From: CAZPWQ01 sp964590495
Lineage (GTDB): Bacteria; Bacteroidota; Rhodothermia; Balneolales; Balneolaceae
DNA: 14,986 bases
Reading direction: 5' to 3'
Assembly (NCBI GenBank): GCA_964590495.1
Contig: CAZPWQ010000089.1
Location: 1 to 14,986 of the forward strand
The notes beneath the pieces are model-generated. The model was not told the DNA's origin. It saw nothing but the letters and a program-made list of their open reading frames with translations, and made no database searches. A program made the translations under genes and the position numbers. Below, in pieces: positions 1 to 7,335 of this stretch (position 1 is the first letter of the stretch; each line of letters begins with the position of its first letter).

Positions 1-407
1 ATTACCAGGCTGGGAGTGGTTTTATCACAGCCGCAGAGCAGCACAACTCCATCCAATGGGTTGGCCCTGATTGATTCCTCTGTATCCATGCTGGCAAGAT
101 TCCTGTAGAGCATGGCGGTAGGCTTCATCAGCGTTTCACCAAGCGACATAACCGGAAACTCTACCGGAAAGCCTCCGGCTTCAATGATTCCTTCTCTGAC
201 AGATTGGGCCAGATCGCGAAAATGCGAATTGCAGGGAGTCAGCTCCGACCAGGTGTTACATATGCCGATTACAGGTTTGCCCTTGAATTGATGGTTTGGA
301 ATACCCTGTTTTTTCATCCATGCCCGGTATATAAAACCGTCTTTCCCTTTTCTGTCAAACCATTCACTGCTCCGTAACTCTTTATCTTTTTTTTCCTGGT
401 CAGCCAT
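1..407 (-). CDS. IlvD/Edd-family sugar-acid dehydratase, N-terminal part (L-arabonate dehydratase-like)
   Basis: The gene runs off the left edge; 135 codons from the ATG at 405-407 are visible. Members of this family remove water from sugar acids (arabonate, xylonate, gluconate) or dihydroxy acids, giving 2-keto-3-deoxy acids, and use a [2Fe-2S] cluster and Mg2+. Visible family blocks are RSSEWFDRKGKDGF (12-25), ICNTWSELTPCN (49-60), EAGGFPVEFPVMSLGE (76-91) and CGCDKTTPS (125-133). Cys59 and Cys127 fit two of the cluster ligands and Lys129 the carbamylated Mg ligand known in L-arabonate dehydratase, and the numbering agrees with what I recall for the Rhizobium enzyme. The SSEWF start and CNTWSELTPCN block favour the pentonate branch over branched-chain IlvD. 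The exact substrate is not settled by this fragment. It is co-directional with the GntP permease at 955-2325 but 547 bases downstream of it. Confidence 0.85.
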   Translation of the reverse strand, partial: MADQEKKDKELRSSEWFDRKGKDGFIYRAWMKKQGIPNHQFKGKPVIGICNTWSELTPCNSHFRDLAQSVREGIIEAGGFPVEFPVMSLGETLMKPTAMLYRNLASMDTEESIRANPLDGVVLLCGCDKTTPSLV

Positions 408-541
408 ACTATCTGTAGATATATTTTTATTTAAAATTCCGTGCGTAATATCATATTTGTTCTATACCGCAGGATAATATAAACATTAGCTTGAACTCTT
501 TGTATCATAATTGTTTTAGCATTCGCTCGAATCACATCCGA

Positions 542-852
542 AATCCCGAAGGGATTAAACGTGAATAGCCCCGCATGCAATGCGGGGTAACCAGTTCATC
601 AAGGTATCCAACCCCGAAAACAACCAACCAAAGTGTCATGCTGTCCGCCGGCTGGCGGATCAGCATCTGTAGCACGTATTCGGATAGAAGCTTCTATGAA
701 AGTCCTAGCTCCAGATCCTGAAATAAATTCAGGATGACACAATATAGCTCTTATCAAGGATCTTAATATTCCCCAGATATACTTGAAAAGTTTTTCACGT
801 ATGCAACCCCCCGCTTCGCAGGGGGCTATTCACGTTCAACTCCTTCGGAGTT
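542..852. repeat. Terminal-inverted-repeat element with covarying hairpins (left copy)
   Basis: This fills most of the 547-base gap between the permease and the dehydratase. The left end has stem 1 (AATCCC GAA GGGATT, 542-556), a linker reading ACGTGAATAGCCCC, and stem 2 (569-587, 8 bp stem, 3-base loop). The right end carries the same parts in inverse orientation: stem 2 at 807-825 and stem 1 (AACTCC TTC GGAGTT) at 838-852. Stem sequences differ between copies but pairing is kept. A conserved tail (766-799) matches 14720-14753 in all but two of 34 bases. The same family lies at 14608-14753. Such units are common between genes in Bacteroidota; I see no coding sequence here. Bases 408-541 hold the dehydratase leader and nothing else I recognise. 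Confidence 0.75.
633..740. repeat. 108 bp miniature inverted-repeat element nested in the hairpin element
   Basis: Its ends are GTGTCATGCTG (633-643) and CAGGATGACAC (730-740), which are inverse complements at 10 of 11 positions. Each end also folds alone: ATGCTG (638-643) pairs with CAGCAT (661-666), and ATCCTG (715-720) pairs with CAGGAT (730-735). The loop of the left hairpin contains the palindrome TCCGCCGGCTGGCGGA (644-659). The element lies inside the larger repeat 542-852, where the right-hand copy of that family (14608-14753) has none, so it looks like a later insertion. It is too short to encode a transposase. Confidence 0.65.
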
Positions 853-899
853 TGTTGAACAGTGATTACAATTATAAAGAGGTGCTTACTTGTTATTCA

Positions 900-916
900 G
901 TTAATCATAGATTAAC
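900..916 (-). terminator. Short stem-loop after the GntP permease
   Basis: GTTAATC ATA GATTAAC gives a 7 bp stem with a 3-base loop, 38 bases past the permease stop codon. It is AT-rich and has no clear T-run behind it on the minus strand, so a terminator role is only possible. Confidence 0.25.
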
Positions 917-954
917 GACACTTCCATGATATGACACTATTGGTTTTCAGTTTA

Positions 955-2325
955 TCAGAAAAACAGTAATGACAAGATCAGTACCATACAAAAACCTGTA
1001 ACCGATACAATTGTTGTCATTATTGACCAGGAACGCAGCGTTTGTTTTTCAGTTAATCCCAGATATTTGTTGACGAGCCAAAACCCGCTGTCATTAAAGT
1101 GGGAAAGGATGGACGAACCCGCCGCAATGGCAATAACGATCAAGGCCTTTTCAGGGACAGACAATCCGAATTCACCGACGATAGGTGCCACCATTCCGGC
1201 GGCTGTAATCATAGCAACCGTTACGGAACCCTGGGTTACCCTGACGACAACAGCAATAATATAAGCCAGAACAATGGGTGTTACCTGGTATGCCATTATC
1301 GTTTCGGCAAGTGCAGTTCCCACACCACTGTCAACGAGGATTTCCTTGAATACCCCGCCTGCCCCTGTTACCAGAATAATGAGTCCTGCCGGCGCGAGAG
1401 CCTTGTCGGAAAATTCAAGTACCTGTTTTCCGGTAAATCCTTTTTTGTATCCCAGGAAGTAAGCCGCTATTAGAGTGGCGATGGTCAGGGCACTGAACGG
1501 GTGTCCGATAAATTGTATGAGATTAATCCAGAATGATTCCTCCGGAAGGATCATCCGTTCCTGTAATATATCCAGGACGGTAGCCGACACAATGAGGAAG
1601 AGGGGTAGGAGGACAACCACCAGCACCATGAAAAAGTCGGATCTCTCAGTTTCGGAAGGCGATTTTCCTTCGCCTAAATCGCTGAAATCAGGAGGATCAA
1701 CGTGAATTCTATTACCTATATATCTGCCGAAAACCGGTCCGCCCAGTATGGCAGCAGGTATGCCTGCGATTACTCCAAAAATGATTACCCATCCCAGCGG
1801 CACTTCCATAATTTCAGCTACAGCCGTAGGTCCCGGGGTGGGAGGAATGAACGAATGTGTGACCAGCATCCCGGCCAGGAGGGGGATGGCATAATAGAGA
1901 GTCGATTTTTTTGATTTTCGGGCCAGGGCATATACGATAGGTACCAGAATGATGAATCCTACATCGAGGAAAACAGGAATAGAAATAATAAATCCCGTGA
2001 TCGTGAGTCCCCAGGAGGTTCTTTTAGTTCCGAATATCCCCACAATATTGCGGGCCAGCGCCTCGGCACCGCCCGATACTTCCAGCAGTTTGCCCATAAT
2101 GGATCCGAGACCGACAATAATAGCAATAAAGCCGAGAATACCCCCCATTCCCTCTTCGATACTGGTTAAAACTTCCTCGAAGGGCATTCCTGCTCCCAGT
2201 CCCACGAAACTGCTCACCAGCAACAGTGAAATAAATGCATGTATTTTGAACCTCATCACCAAGGCGAGCAGCAGAACAATGGAAATGACGGTAATCAATA
2301 AAAGATAAATGGACTGATCAATCAT
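955..2325 (-). CDS. GntP-family sugar-acid (gluconate-type):H+ permease
   Basis: A 456-residue inner-membrane protein made almost wholly of hydrophobic segments, close to the usual 440-450 residues of GntP. Family signatures are GFIISIPVFLDVGFIILVPI (111-130), the proline-rich IPPTPGPTA stretch (160-168), TQGSVTVAMITAAG in the C-terminal half and a late SHFNDSGFW motif. GntP proteins carry gluconate and related hexonates, ketogluconates or glycerate with protons. The substrate is not readable from sequence. The co-directional pentonate-type dehydratase downstream makes arabonate or another aldonate a fair guess. The start MIDQSIYLLL leads directly into the first membrane helix, with no Shine-Dalgarno seen. 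An imperfect palindrome (2340-2357) lies just upstream. Confidence 0.9.
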   Translation of the reverse strand: MIDQSIYLLLITVISIVLLLALVMRFKIHAFISLLLVSSFVGLGAGMPFEEVLTSIEEGMGGILGFIAIIVGLGSIMGKLLEVSGGAEALARNIVGIFGTKRTSWGLTITGFIISIPVFLDVGFIILVPIVYALARKSKKSTLYYAIPLLAGMLVTHSFIPPTPGPTAVAEIMEVPLGWVIIFGVIAGIPAAILGGPVFGRYIGNRIHVDPPDFSDLGEGKSPSETERSDFFMVLVVVLLPLFLIVSATVLDILQERMILPEESFWINLIQFIGHPFSALTIATLIAAYFLGYKKGFTGKQVLEFSDKALAPAGLIILVTGAGGVFKEILVDSGVGTALAETIMAYQVTPIVLAYIIAVVVRVTQGSVTVAMITAAGMVAPIVGEFGLSVPEKALIVIAIAAGSSILSHFNDSGFWLVNKYLGLTEKQTLRSWSIMTTIVSVTGFCMVLILSLLFF

Positions 2326-2339
2326 GTAGATTATATTTT

Positions 2340-2357
2340 AGTGCTGATGGTTACACT
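2340..2357. promoter_or_regulatory. Candidate operator upstream of the GntP permease
   Basis: AGTGCTGATGGTTACACT is an imperfect palindrome ending 15 bases upstream of the permease start. Its half-sites resemble those of the palindromes at 5064-5080, 7399-7416 and 8584-8600 (loose form ARTGYT, 5-6 bases, WACAYT). The match is weak and could be chance. Confidence 0.25.
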
Positions 2358-2427
2358 TTATTTTTCTTTTTGACTGCTAAAAATAGATAAATTAGCTGTT
2401 TTAGCTGCATATGCCGAACCATAGAAA

Positions 2428-2605
2428 CAACCCCCGCAGCTAAAGCTGCACCCCCTTTTCTAAGGGGGATTTATTCGAATCAATTTCCTCTATCCAGCCA
2501 GAAAAAATATCTAACATCTTTGGCTCTGATTCTTATTGATTTGGAAAATCTAAAGTTCGACCACAAAAATCCCCCTTAAAAAAGGGGGAATTAAAGGGGG
2601 TTGTT
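2428..2605. repeat. 178 bp inverted-repeat element with C/G-tract hairpins
   Basis: The ends are inverse complements: AACAACCCCC at 2428-2437 answers GGGGGTTGTT at 2596-2605, and inside each lies a hairpin of the form CCCCCTT..AAGGGGG (2451-2468 and 2571-2587). The left end has an added stem-loop, GCAGC TAAA GCTGC (2436-2449). The element sits in the 454-base gap between the permease start and the end of the GH43 pair. Its strong hairpins could also stop transcription leaving the GH43 genes, but the primary reading is a dispersed non-coding repeat. Confidence 0.65.
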
Positions 2606-2693
2606 GGGCCAACTATAACCAAAGAACAAAAATGGATTCGACTCCATATCTGGATATTGCAATTGTTGCCATCTCAGCGGTTAAGTCATATTC

Positions 2694-2744
2694 ATAGAAA
2701 CAATCCCCGCGGCTAAAGCCGCCCCCCTTGTTAAGGGGAATTTA
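2694..2744. repeat. Solo end of the 2428-2605 repeat family
   Basis: A third copy of the element's left end: ATAGAAACAATCCCCGCGGC onward. The stem GCGGC TAAA GCCGC replaces GCAGC TAAA GCTGC of the first copy, so an A-T pair has become G-C with pairing kept. The matching right end is missing. It lies 36 bases after the stop of the downstream GH43 gene on the minus strand and may serve as its terminator. Confidence 0.55.
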
Positions 2745-2779
2745 TGGTAAGCCTTTTCACTCAGTGTTTAGTGGTATAT

Positions 2780-3868
2780 TTAATTATCCAGAGAAACCAC
2801 CGGCCAATCGTCTTCATCCCATTCTATTTCCAGGATCAGAAGTTTAGGGCGTCCTTCGTCGGAAAGATCGTAACCATGAGCTATCAAATAGTCGGTTTCG
2901 TCGAAGGTATAGGCTGCGTTGTGGCCAATAGCGGCATAATTTTCATTGCCTTTCACCACAAGCGTTCCGCCGCCGTGATCCAGCCGTTCGTTTGCTTTGT
3001 CGAAATAGGGACCCGTTATATCTTTCGACCGGCCGACCATTACCTTGTACGAACTATTTTCACCGCGGCAGCAGCGGTCCCATGATATAAACAAGTAATA
3101 GTACCCGTTCTTTTTGAAGATGAAAGGTGCTTCGGTGGCACCATTTTCCATATTTCGATTGGCTTCCAGAATATCATTGGAATAGATCTCCTCATAATCC
3201 AATTCAGGATTGGCAGCGTCGCCGGCATCCCGTTCATCCAGTTTCCAGTAGCGATGTCGTGCGGCAATCGTATGCCATTCCTGTTCAGAACCGGTAACAA
3301 CTTCTGTTAGATTATCTTTCAGTTTGACAAGCTTCAGTCCCATCCAGAAAGAACCAAAGGAGAGCCAGGGGGTGCCTTCGTCGTCAAATGCAAGGTTACC
3401 GTCAATAGCATTCCACATATCCCGTCCGGCGACAGATTCTACTAATTTGCCATGGTCGACCCACTCAAAATCGGGGTCACCAGGGTGAAGTGTGGTGTTG
3501 GTTGCGATGCCGATGGCAGAGTTGTTTCGTCCGAATGCAGATACGGAATAATAAAGATAATACTTGCCGTCGTGATGAGCGATATCGGGAGCCCACATAT
3601 GATCGTTAAAATCAGGAAGTAATTCATAAACCCATTCGGGAGTGGATTCAAAAACCCGCTCTTCCTGTTCCCAGTTCTCCATATCATTCGAGGACCACAC
3701 CGAGATACCGGTACCGGTGCCAAACAGATAATACGTCCCATCCTGTTTAGTCATCACAGGGTCGTGCACACCGACTTCAAGATGTTGAGCATACAACAGA
3801 CTGCTACACATGAGAACAACCAGGGCAGTCCCTATTATCTTTTTTAAAAAAGCGTTAAGTAAAAACAT
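2780..3868 (-). CDS. Secreted GH43 endo-1,5-alpha-L-arabinanase (second gene of pair)
   Basis: 362 residues. A signal peptide (residues 1-27, hydrophobic core 11-25, likely cut YA|Q) precedes a five-bladed GH43 domain that fills the rest. The three catalytic acids are visible: Asp36 in HDPVM (general base), Asp156 in WNAIDGN (pKa tuning) and Glu246 in TEAPFIF (general acid). WAPD (92-95), SAFGRNNSAIG and the SWDRCCRG..S.YKVMVGRS block are typical of endo-arabinanases, which cut the alpha-1,5 backbone of arabinan in the periplasm or outside. It follows its paralogue by 39 bases, so the two are one transcript. Compared with the paralogue it has about 22 extra acidic residues just before the catalytic Glu (about 218-245), near the substrate cleft. 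The arabinofuranosidase side of GH43 is a less likely alternative. Confident on family, moderately on substrate. Confidence 0.9.
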   Translation of the reverse strand: MFLLNAFLKKIIGTALVVLMCSSLLYAQHLEVGVHDPVMTKQDGTYYLFGTGTGISVWSSNDMENWEQEERVFESTPEWVYELLPDFNDHMWAPDIAHHDGKYYLYYSVSAFGRNNSAIGIATNTTLHPGDPDFEWVDHGKLVESVAGRDMWNAIDGNLAFDDEGTPWLSFGSFWMGLKLVKLKDNLTEVVTGSEQEWHTIAARHRYWKLDERDAGDAANPELDYEEIYSNDILEANRNMENGATEAPFIFKKNGYYYLFISWDRCCRGENSSYKVMVGRSKDITGPYFDKANERLDHGGGTLVVKGNENYAAIGHNAAYTFDETDYLIAHGYDLSDEGRPKLLILEIEWDEDDWPVVSLDN

Positions 3869-3907
3869 AGGATTTTATATTAATTATTGGTGATTATCTT
3901 TCTATAA

Positions 3908-4954
3908 TTATTCGACCGTAACTACGGGCCATCCATCTTCATCCCATTCCATTTCCAGGATCATAAGTTTAGATCGGCCCTCGTCGGAGAGATCATAGGC
4001 ATGAGCCACCAGGTAATCGGTTCCGTCAAATGTATAAGCTGAGTTATGTCCGATGGCTGCATAATCTTCATTACCTTTAACGACGAGTGTACCACCTCCG
4101 TGATTCATATTCTGGTTGGCCTTATCCAGATAAGGCCCCGTAATATCCTTTGAGCGTCCCACCATAACTTTATAGGTACTTTCTTCTCCGCTGCAGCAGC
4201 GGTCCCATGATACGAACAGGTAATAAAAACCGTTCTTTTTAAAAATGAAAGGTGCTTCAACGTCACTATTATCAGTACCGCCGGCATCCCGCTCGTCAAG
4301 TTTCCAATAACGGTGACGTGCAGCGATTGTATGCCATTCATTGCCTTCGGGTGTTTCAGCAATAGTTTTCAAATCATCTTCGAGCTGTACAAGTTTCATT
4401 CCCAACCAGAAAGAACCGAAAGTCAGCCATGGAGTACCTTCCTCATCGAAGGCCAGGTTGGCATCAATAGCATTCCACATATCACGACCGGGTATTGAGC
4501 GGACCACCATCCCCTGATCCACCCACTCAAAATCGGGGTCATCGGCGTGCAGGGTGGAATTTGTTGCCAGCCCTATAGCCGAGGTATTGCGTCCGAACGA
4601 TGAAACCGAATAGTACAGGTAATAGGTACCGTCATGATAAGCAAGAGCCGGTGCCCAATAGGAGCCGCGAAAATTTGGAATTGTGTCATCAACCCACTCC
4701 GGCATTTCTTCAAAAACACGATATGCACGCGTCCAGTTTTTCATATCGGTGGATGAGTAGACACCTCCCCCTGTACCAAACAAATAATAGGTGTCATCCT
4801 GTTGTATCATAACAGGATCATGAATCCTGATATCAATATGCTGAGCATATGTATTGTGCGCCATCAGGCCTGAAATAAGTGCTGCCACCGACAGGATTCC
4901 AACGAGCCGGAAACATAGTCCGGAGTATCGAATGTTTGTAAGCTCTTTTTTCAT
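3908..4954 (-). CDS. Secreted GH43 endo-1,5-alpha-L-arabinanase (first gene of pair)
   Basis: 348 residues and the promoter-proximal member of the tandem pair. A long signal peptide (about 1-37, cut YA|Q) precedes the GH43 propeller. Catalytic residues are Asp46 (HDPVM), Asp164 (WNAIDAN) and Glu233 (VEAPFIF). Most of the protein aligns with the downstream paralogue without gaps, sharing WHTIAARHRYWKLDERDAG, FGSFW and SWDRCC blocks, so the pair arose by duplication. Two differences stand out: WAPA (100-103) replaces the family's usual WAPD, and the roughly 22-residue insert before the catalytic Glu is absent. The two enzymes may therefore prefer different chain lengths or branching. A palindrome at 5064-5080 lies about 110 bases upstream and could control the pair. 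No TonB receptor or SusD gene is next to it in this window. Confidence 0.9.
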   Translation of the reverse strand: MKKELTNIRYSGLCFRLVGILSVAALISGLMAHNTYAQHIDIRIHDPVMIQQDDTYYLFGTGGGVYSSTDMKNWTRAYRVFEEMPEWVDDTIPNFRGSYWAPALAYHDGTYYLYYSVSSFGRNTSAIGLATNSTLHADDPDFEWVDQGMVVRSIPGRDMWNAIDANLAFDEEGTPWLTFGSFWLGMKLVQLEDDLKTIAETPEGNEWHTIAARHRYWKLDERDAGGTDNSDVEAPFIFKKNGFYYLFVSWDRCCSGEESTYKVMVGRSKDITGPYLDKANQNMNHGGGTLVVKGNEDYAAIGHNSAYTFDGTDYLVAHAYDLSDEGRSKLMILEMEWDEDGWPVVTVE

Positions 4955-5063
4955 AAGGATTTATACTTGGTTAGAAATTTCTGATAAGAAGGGCTGAAAG
5001 TGAACAAGCCGTTTTGTTCATACCTGATTTCATCAGGAAATAATCCACACCCCTTATCCCATA

Positions 5064-5080
5064 AGTGTTGTGTTAACACT
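5064..5080. promoter_or_regulatory. Candidate operator upstream of the GH43 pair
   Basis: AGTGTTGTGTTAACACT has 6-base inverse-complementary arms around 5 bases and contains a second perfect palindrome, GTGTTAACAC (5070-5079). It lies about 110 bases upstream of the first GH43 gene. The left arm AGTGTT recurs in the araB leader at 8584-8589. Arabinose-dependent control by AraR is an inference. Confidence 0.4.
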
Positions 5081-5573
5081 ATACTAATACATATAAGTTA
5101 TTTCAAGTAAACAGAAAAGCACATTTTAAAAGTTTTAGCAAATAAAATTACATGAATTAATGGGGGCAGGGGTTACCAGCCTGCTTCAATATTTAAAAAC
5201 ATTAATAACGACAAATGTAATCTATTGGGGCAAAAGGAGTTACGTGGGTAAATGTGAGTACTTTTTTATTAAAAAGGATAAAAATATTCTCATTTATCAT
5301 AAATAAGCTTGCATGTTGTTTTGGAAATGCTTAAAAATAAGAAGTGTTTATTATACACTTAGATTATATTATTTTTGGATCGAGGGTGCCTGTAATCATT
5401 CAGTTTTTTGTTTAAGAGTTCCCCTTAGGTTGAATTTGGGTAGGATTACGATGGGAGAATCTTCCAGTAATCCGCCCTTATTCTTCCTTAAAACCTTAGC
5501 AAGGATATGCGAATAAAAAATAACGTGAGGAGGTCAATATTTCCAGCAAAATTATTTGTATGTAATTTCTTAG

Positions 5574-5592
5574 TATGGTAATAATTACCATA
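5574..5592. promoter_or_regulatory. Perfect 19 bp palindrome (TATGGTAAT-A-ATTACCATA)
   Basis: Nine-base arms match exactly around a single A. The GGTAAT/ATTACC arms have the form of a homodimeric regulator site. It lies about 450 bases upstream of galM, 20 bases before the repeat element at 5612, and I see no second copy in the window. The cognate regulator is unknown. Confidence 0.45.
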
Positions 5593-5611
5593 TTCGGGGT
5601 GCTTTCCGGAT

Positions 5612-5843
5612 TGTTACACAGAGCTGCACAAAGAAGCACGAAGGACCGCAGAGAAAACCTGCAATATGCGAGAAGCAAGAAGCTAGACGCGAGAAGCCAG
5701 ACGGGGAAAAATTCTCACACGGGTTCTGGTTTCGAAGCCGGGTGAGTTGAAGAAACAGTATAAATTTAAATACTGAATACAGATGGTCTGTTAAGAAGTC
5801 CTTTGTGAAACTCTGTGCTCCTTTTGCGTAACTCTGTGTAACA
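5612..5843. repeat. 232 bp miniature inverted-repeat element
   Basis: The outer 12 bases are exact inverse complements: TGTTACACAGAG (5612-5623) and CTCTGTGTAACA (5832-5843). Weaker complementarity continues inward for about 30 bases (the GCACAAAG..AGCAC..CGCAGAG side against CTTTGTG..CTCTGTGCTCC). No reading frame of transposase size is present. The interior holds a heptamer tandem repeat (5668-5702). Confidence 0.6.
5668..5702. repeat. Heptanucleotide tandem repeat, five units
   Basis: Units read GCGAGAA, GCAAGAA, GCTAGAC, GCGAGAA and GCCAGAC, an exact 7-base period with form GCNAGAM. It lies inside the inverted-repeat element 5612-5843. A related heptamer tract (complement form GCAWRGA) occurs at 7336-7370. 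Confidence 0.6.
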
Positions 5844-6043
5844 GCTTATAAAGGCTACCAATATTGCCAAATCCAGGCACTTAAAAAAATGGCAAAAATG
5901 ATGTTTTATATAGACGAATCGTATGTTAGAGCGCGAAAACGATGGGATGATTGATTAATGATAAAACGATTAATATATCTCTGCAAGGAAATGGTGGATT
6001 TATTATCATTTTGAGCAAACAAACACTTTTAAACCGAAAACAA

Positions 6044-7201
6044 ATGAAATCATTACATATTTTGGAATTAATAATGACCAACAGTACAGTTTTATTCGCC
6101 ATTGTTTTATTGAATTTCTCGCTATTGATTATGGCAGGTTGTGCACAGGAGAATAATAACCGGTCAGGTTCTATAAGTCAGGAGTCGTTTGGTACTCTTG
6201 AGGACGGCACGGAAGCACAGCTTTTTACTCTGGCTAATGCAAACGGAATGGAAGTACAGATTACAAACTATGGCGGAATAGTGACATCGATAAGAGTACC
6301 CGATAATGAGGGTGAACTTGAAAATGTGGTATTGGGTTTTGATGATCTTGAAAAATATGAGGAGGGACATCCTTATTTTGGGGCGATTATAGGTCGGTAC
6401 GGAAACCGGATTGCGGATGGTGAATTCGAAATTGACGGTACGAACTATGAACTGGCTACCAATGACGGCAATAACCATCTTCATGGCGGTGACCAGGGTT
6501 TTGACAAGGTATTATGGGATGCAGAAATTTCCGGTGACAATTCCTTAACTTTGTCCTATCTGAGCGAAGACGGGGAAGAGGGATATCCGGGTAATTTGGA
6601 GATTACGGTTATTTATTCTCTCACCGATAACGATGAATTGGAGATTACATATAATGCCACCACTGACAAGGCAACACCTGTAAACCTTACGAATCACAGC
6701 TACTTCAATCTTTCGGGAAATCCGGCCAATACCATTCTTTCCCACCGGTTACAAATTAATGCGAACCATTATACACCAGTAAATGACGAGCTGATACCGA
6801 CAGGAGAGATTGCCCCTGTCGAAGGTACTCCCTTTGATTTTTCGGAATCACATGAAATTGGCGAACGCATTGATCAGGTTCAGGGCGGGTATGATCACAA
6901 TTTTGTATTGCGGAGAGAACCGTCAGACACTCTGTATTTGTCAGCTACTCTTTATTCTCCTGAAAGCGGAAGAGAAATGAAAGTACTTACAATGGAACCC
7001 GGATTGCAGTTTTATTCCGGAAACTTTTTGGATGGCAGCCTGTCCGGTCCGGACAATACACCCTACGAGCAACATTCGGGCCTGTGTCTGGAAACGCAGC
7101 ATTTTCCAAATTCACCCAATGAGCCGGACTTCCCTTCCACCATTTTACAACCCGGTGAAGAGTATCGTACGGTGACAGTCTATCAATTCTCAACACGTTA
7201 A
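6044..7201 (+). CDS. galM: Aldose 1-epimerase (mutarotase), lipoprotein form
   Basis: Interconverts the alpha and beta anomers of aldoses such as galactose, glucose or arabinose. Motifs match the galactose mutarotase fold: IIGRYGNRI (115-123), NHLHGG (144-149), NHSYFNL (217-223, His218), YDHNFVLR with Asp284, and CLETQHFP with catalytic base Glu350. I chose the ATG at 6044, preceded by an A-rich leader; it gives a 32-residue signal peptide ending MAG before Cys33, a lipobox-like site. A start at 6074 also works but has no basic N-region; the open frame extends up to 5951 but the extra residues are unlike a signal peptide. Export as a lipoprotein places it outside the inner membrane, where it would feed the correct anomer to the symporter. 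It precedes the ara operon on the same strand, a common arrangement in Bacteroidota arabinose loci. Confidence 0.9.
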   Translation: MKSLHILELIMTNSTVLFAIVLLNFSLLIMAGCAQENNNRSGSISQESFGTLEDGTEAQLFTLANANGMEVQITNYGGIVTSIRVPDNEGELENVVLGFDDLEKYEEGHPYFGAIIGRYGNRIADGEFEIDGTNYELATNDGNNHLHGGDQGFDKVLWDAEISGDNSLTLSYLSEDGEEGYPGNLEITVIYSLTDNDELEITYNATTDKATPVNLTNHSYFNLSGNPANTILSHRLQINANHYTPVNDELIPTGEIAPVEGTPFDFSESHEIGERIDQVQGGYDHNFVLRREPSDTLYLSATLYSPESGREMKVLTMEPGLQFYSGNFLDGSLSGPDNTPYEQHSGLCLETQHFPNSPNEPDFPSTILQPGEEYRTVTVYQFSTR

Positions 7202-7287
7202 TTTGTATATCTCACAAAAGAAGAAATACTGTACTTCAATAGGTGGCCATGGTTTTAGAGCTGAGACGGCAAAGTACAGAGCTGCAG

Positions 7288-7317
7288 AGCGCATAGCCTG
7301 CCAGCTGACGGAAAAAC
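7288..7317. repeat. Decayed copy of a small palindrome-bearing repeat
   Basis: AGCGCAT (7288-7294) followed by CCTGCCAGCTGACGGA (7297-7312) and an A-run parallels 12574-12603, where AGCGCAT is followed by the perfect palindrome TCCGCCAGCTGGCGGA and A-run. The 16-base core agrees at 13 positions. A related palindrome is embedded in the nested element at 644-659. It sits in the gap between galM and the GH51 remnant. Confidence 0.5.
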
Positions 7318-7335
7318 AGGCACTGTGCCTACCCC

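Larger units (their letters stand above)
4955..6043. other. Divergent intergenic region between GH43 pair and galM
   Basis: About 1.1 kb, AT-rich, with no credible gene: the short open frames have no recognisable motifs and no supporting start signals. It holds two palindromes (5064-5080 and 5574-5592), a 232 bp inverted-repeat element (5612-5843) and the leader of galM. A minus-strand TACATTTG (complement of 5212-5219) and a plus-strand TATTTTTG (5370-5377) fit the Bacteroidota -7 box TAnnTTTG, but neither has a well-placed -33 TTG, so I do not call promoters. Confidence 0.6.

Noticed and set aside
2744..3085. 113-codon plus-strand open frame at the end of the GH43 gene
   Set aside because: It overlaps the GH43 coding sequence antisense and shows no domain.
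2780..3868. Lipoprotein signal in the GH43 protein (LMCSS near residue 21)
   Set aside because: Met directly before Cys does not fit a lipobox, and a normal signal-peptidase I site (YA|Q) follows.
5313..5516. 67-codon open frame in the divergent region
   Set aside because: No family motif, no start signal, unusual composition and no neighbour that supports it.
5951..6043. 31-residue N-terminal extension of galM from the first ATG
   Set aside because: The extension precedes a complete signal peptide with lipobox-like Cys and would make export unlikely.
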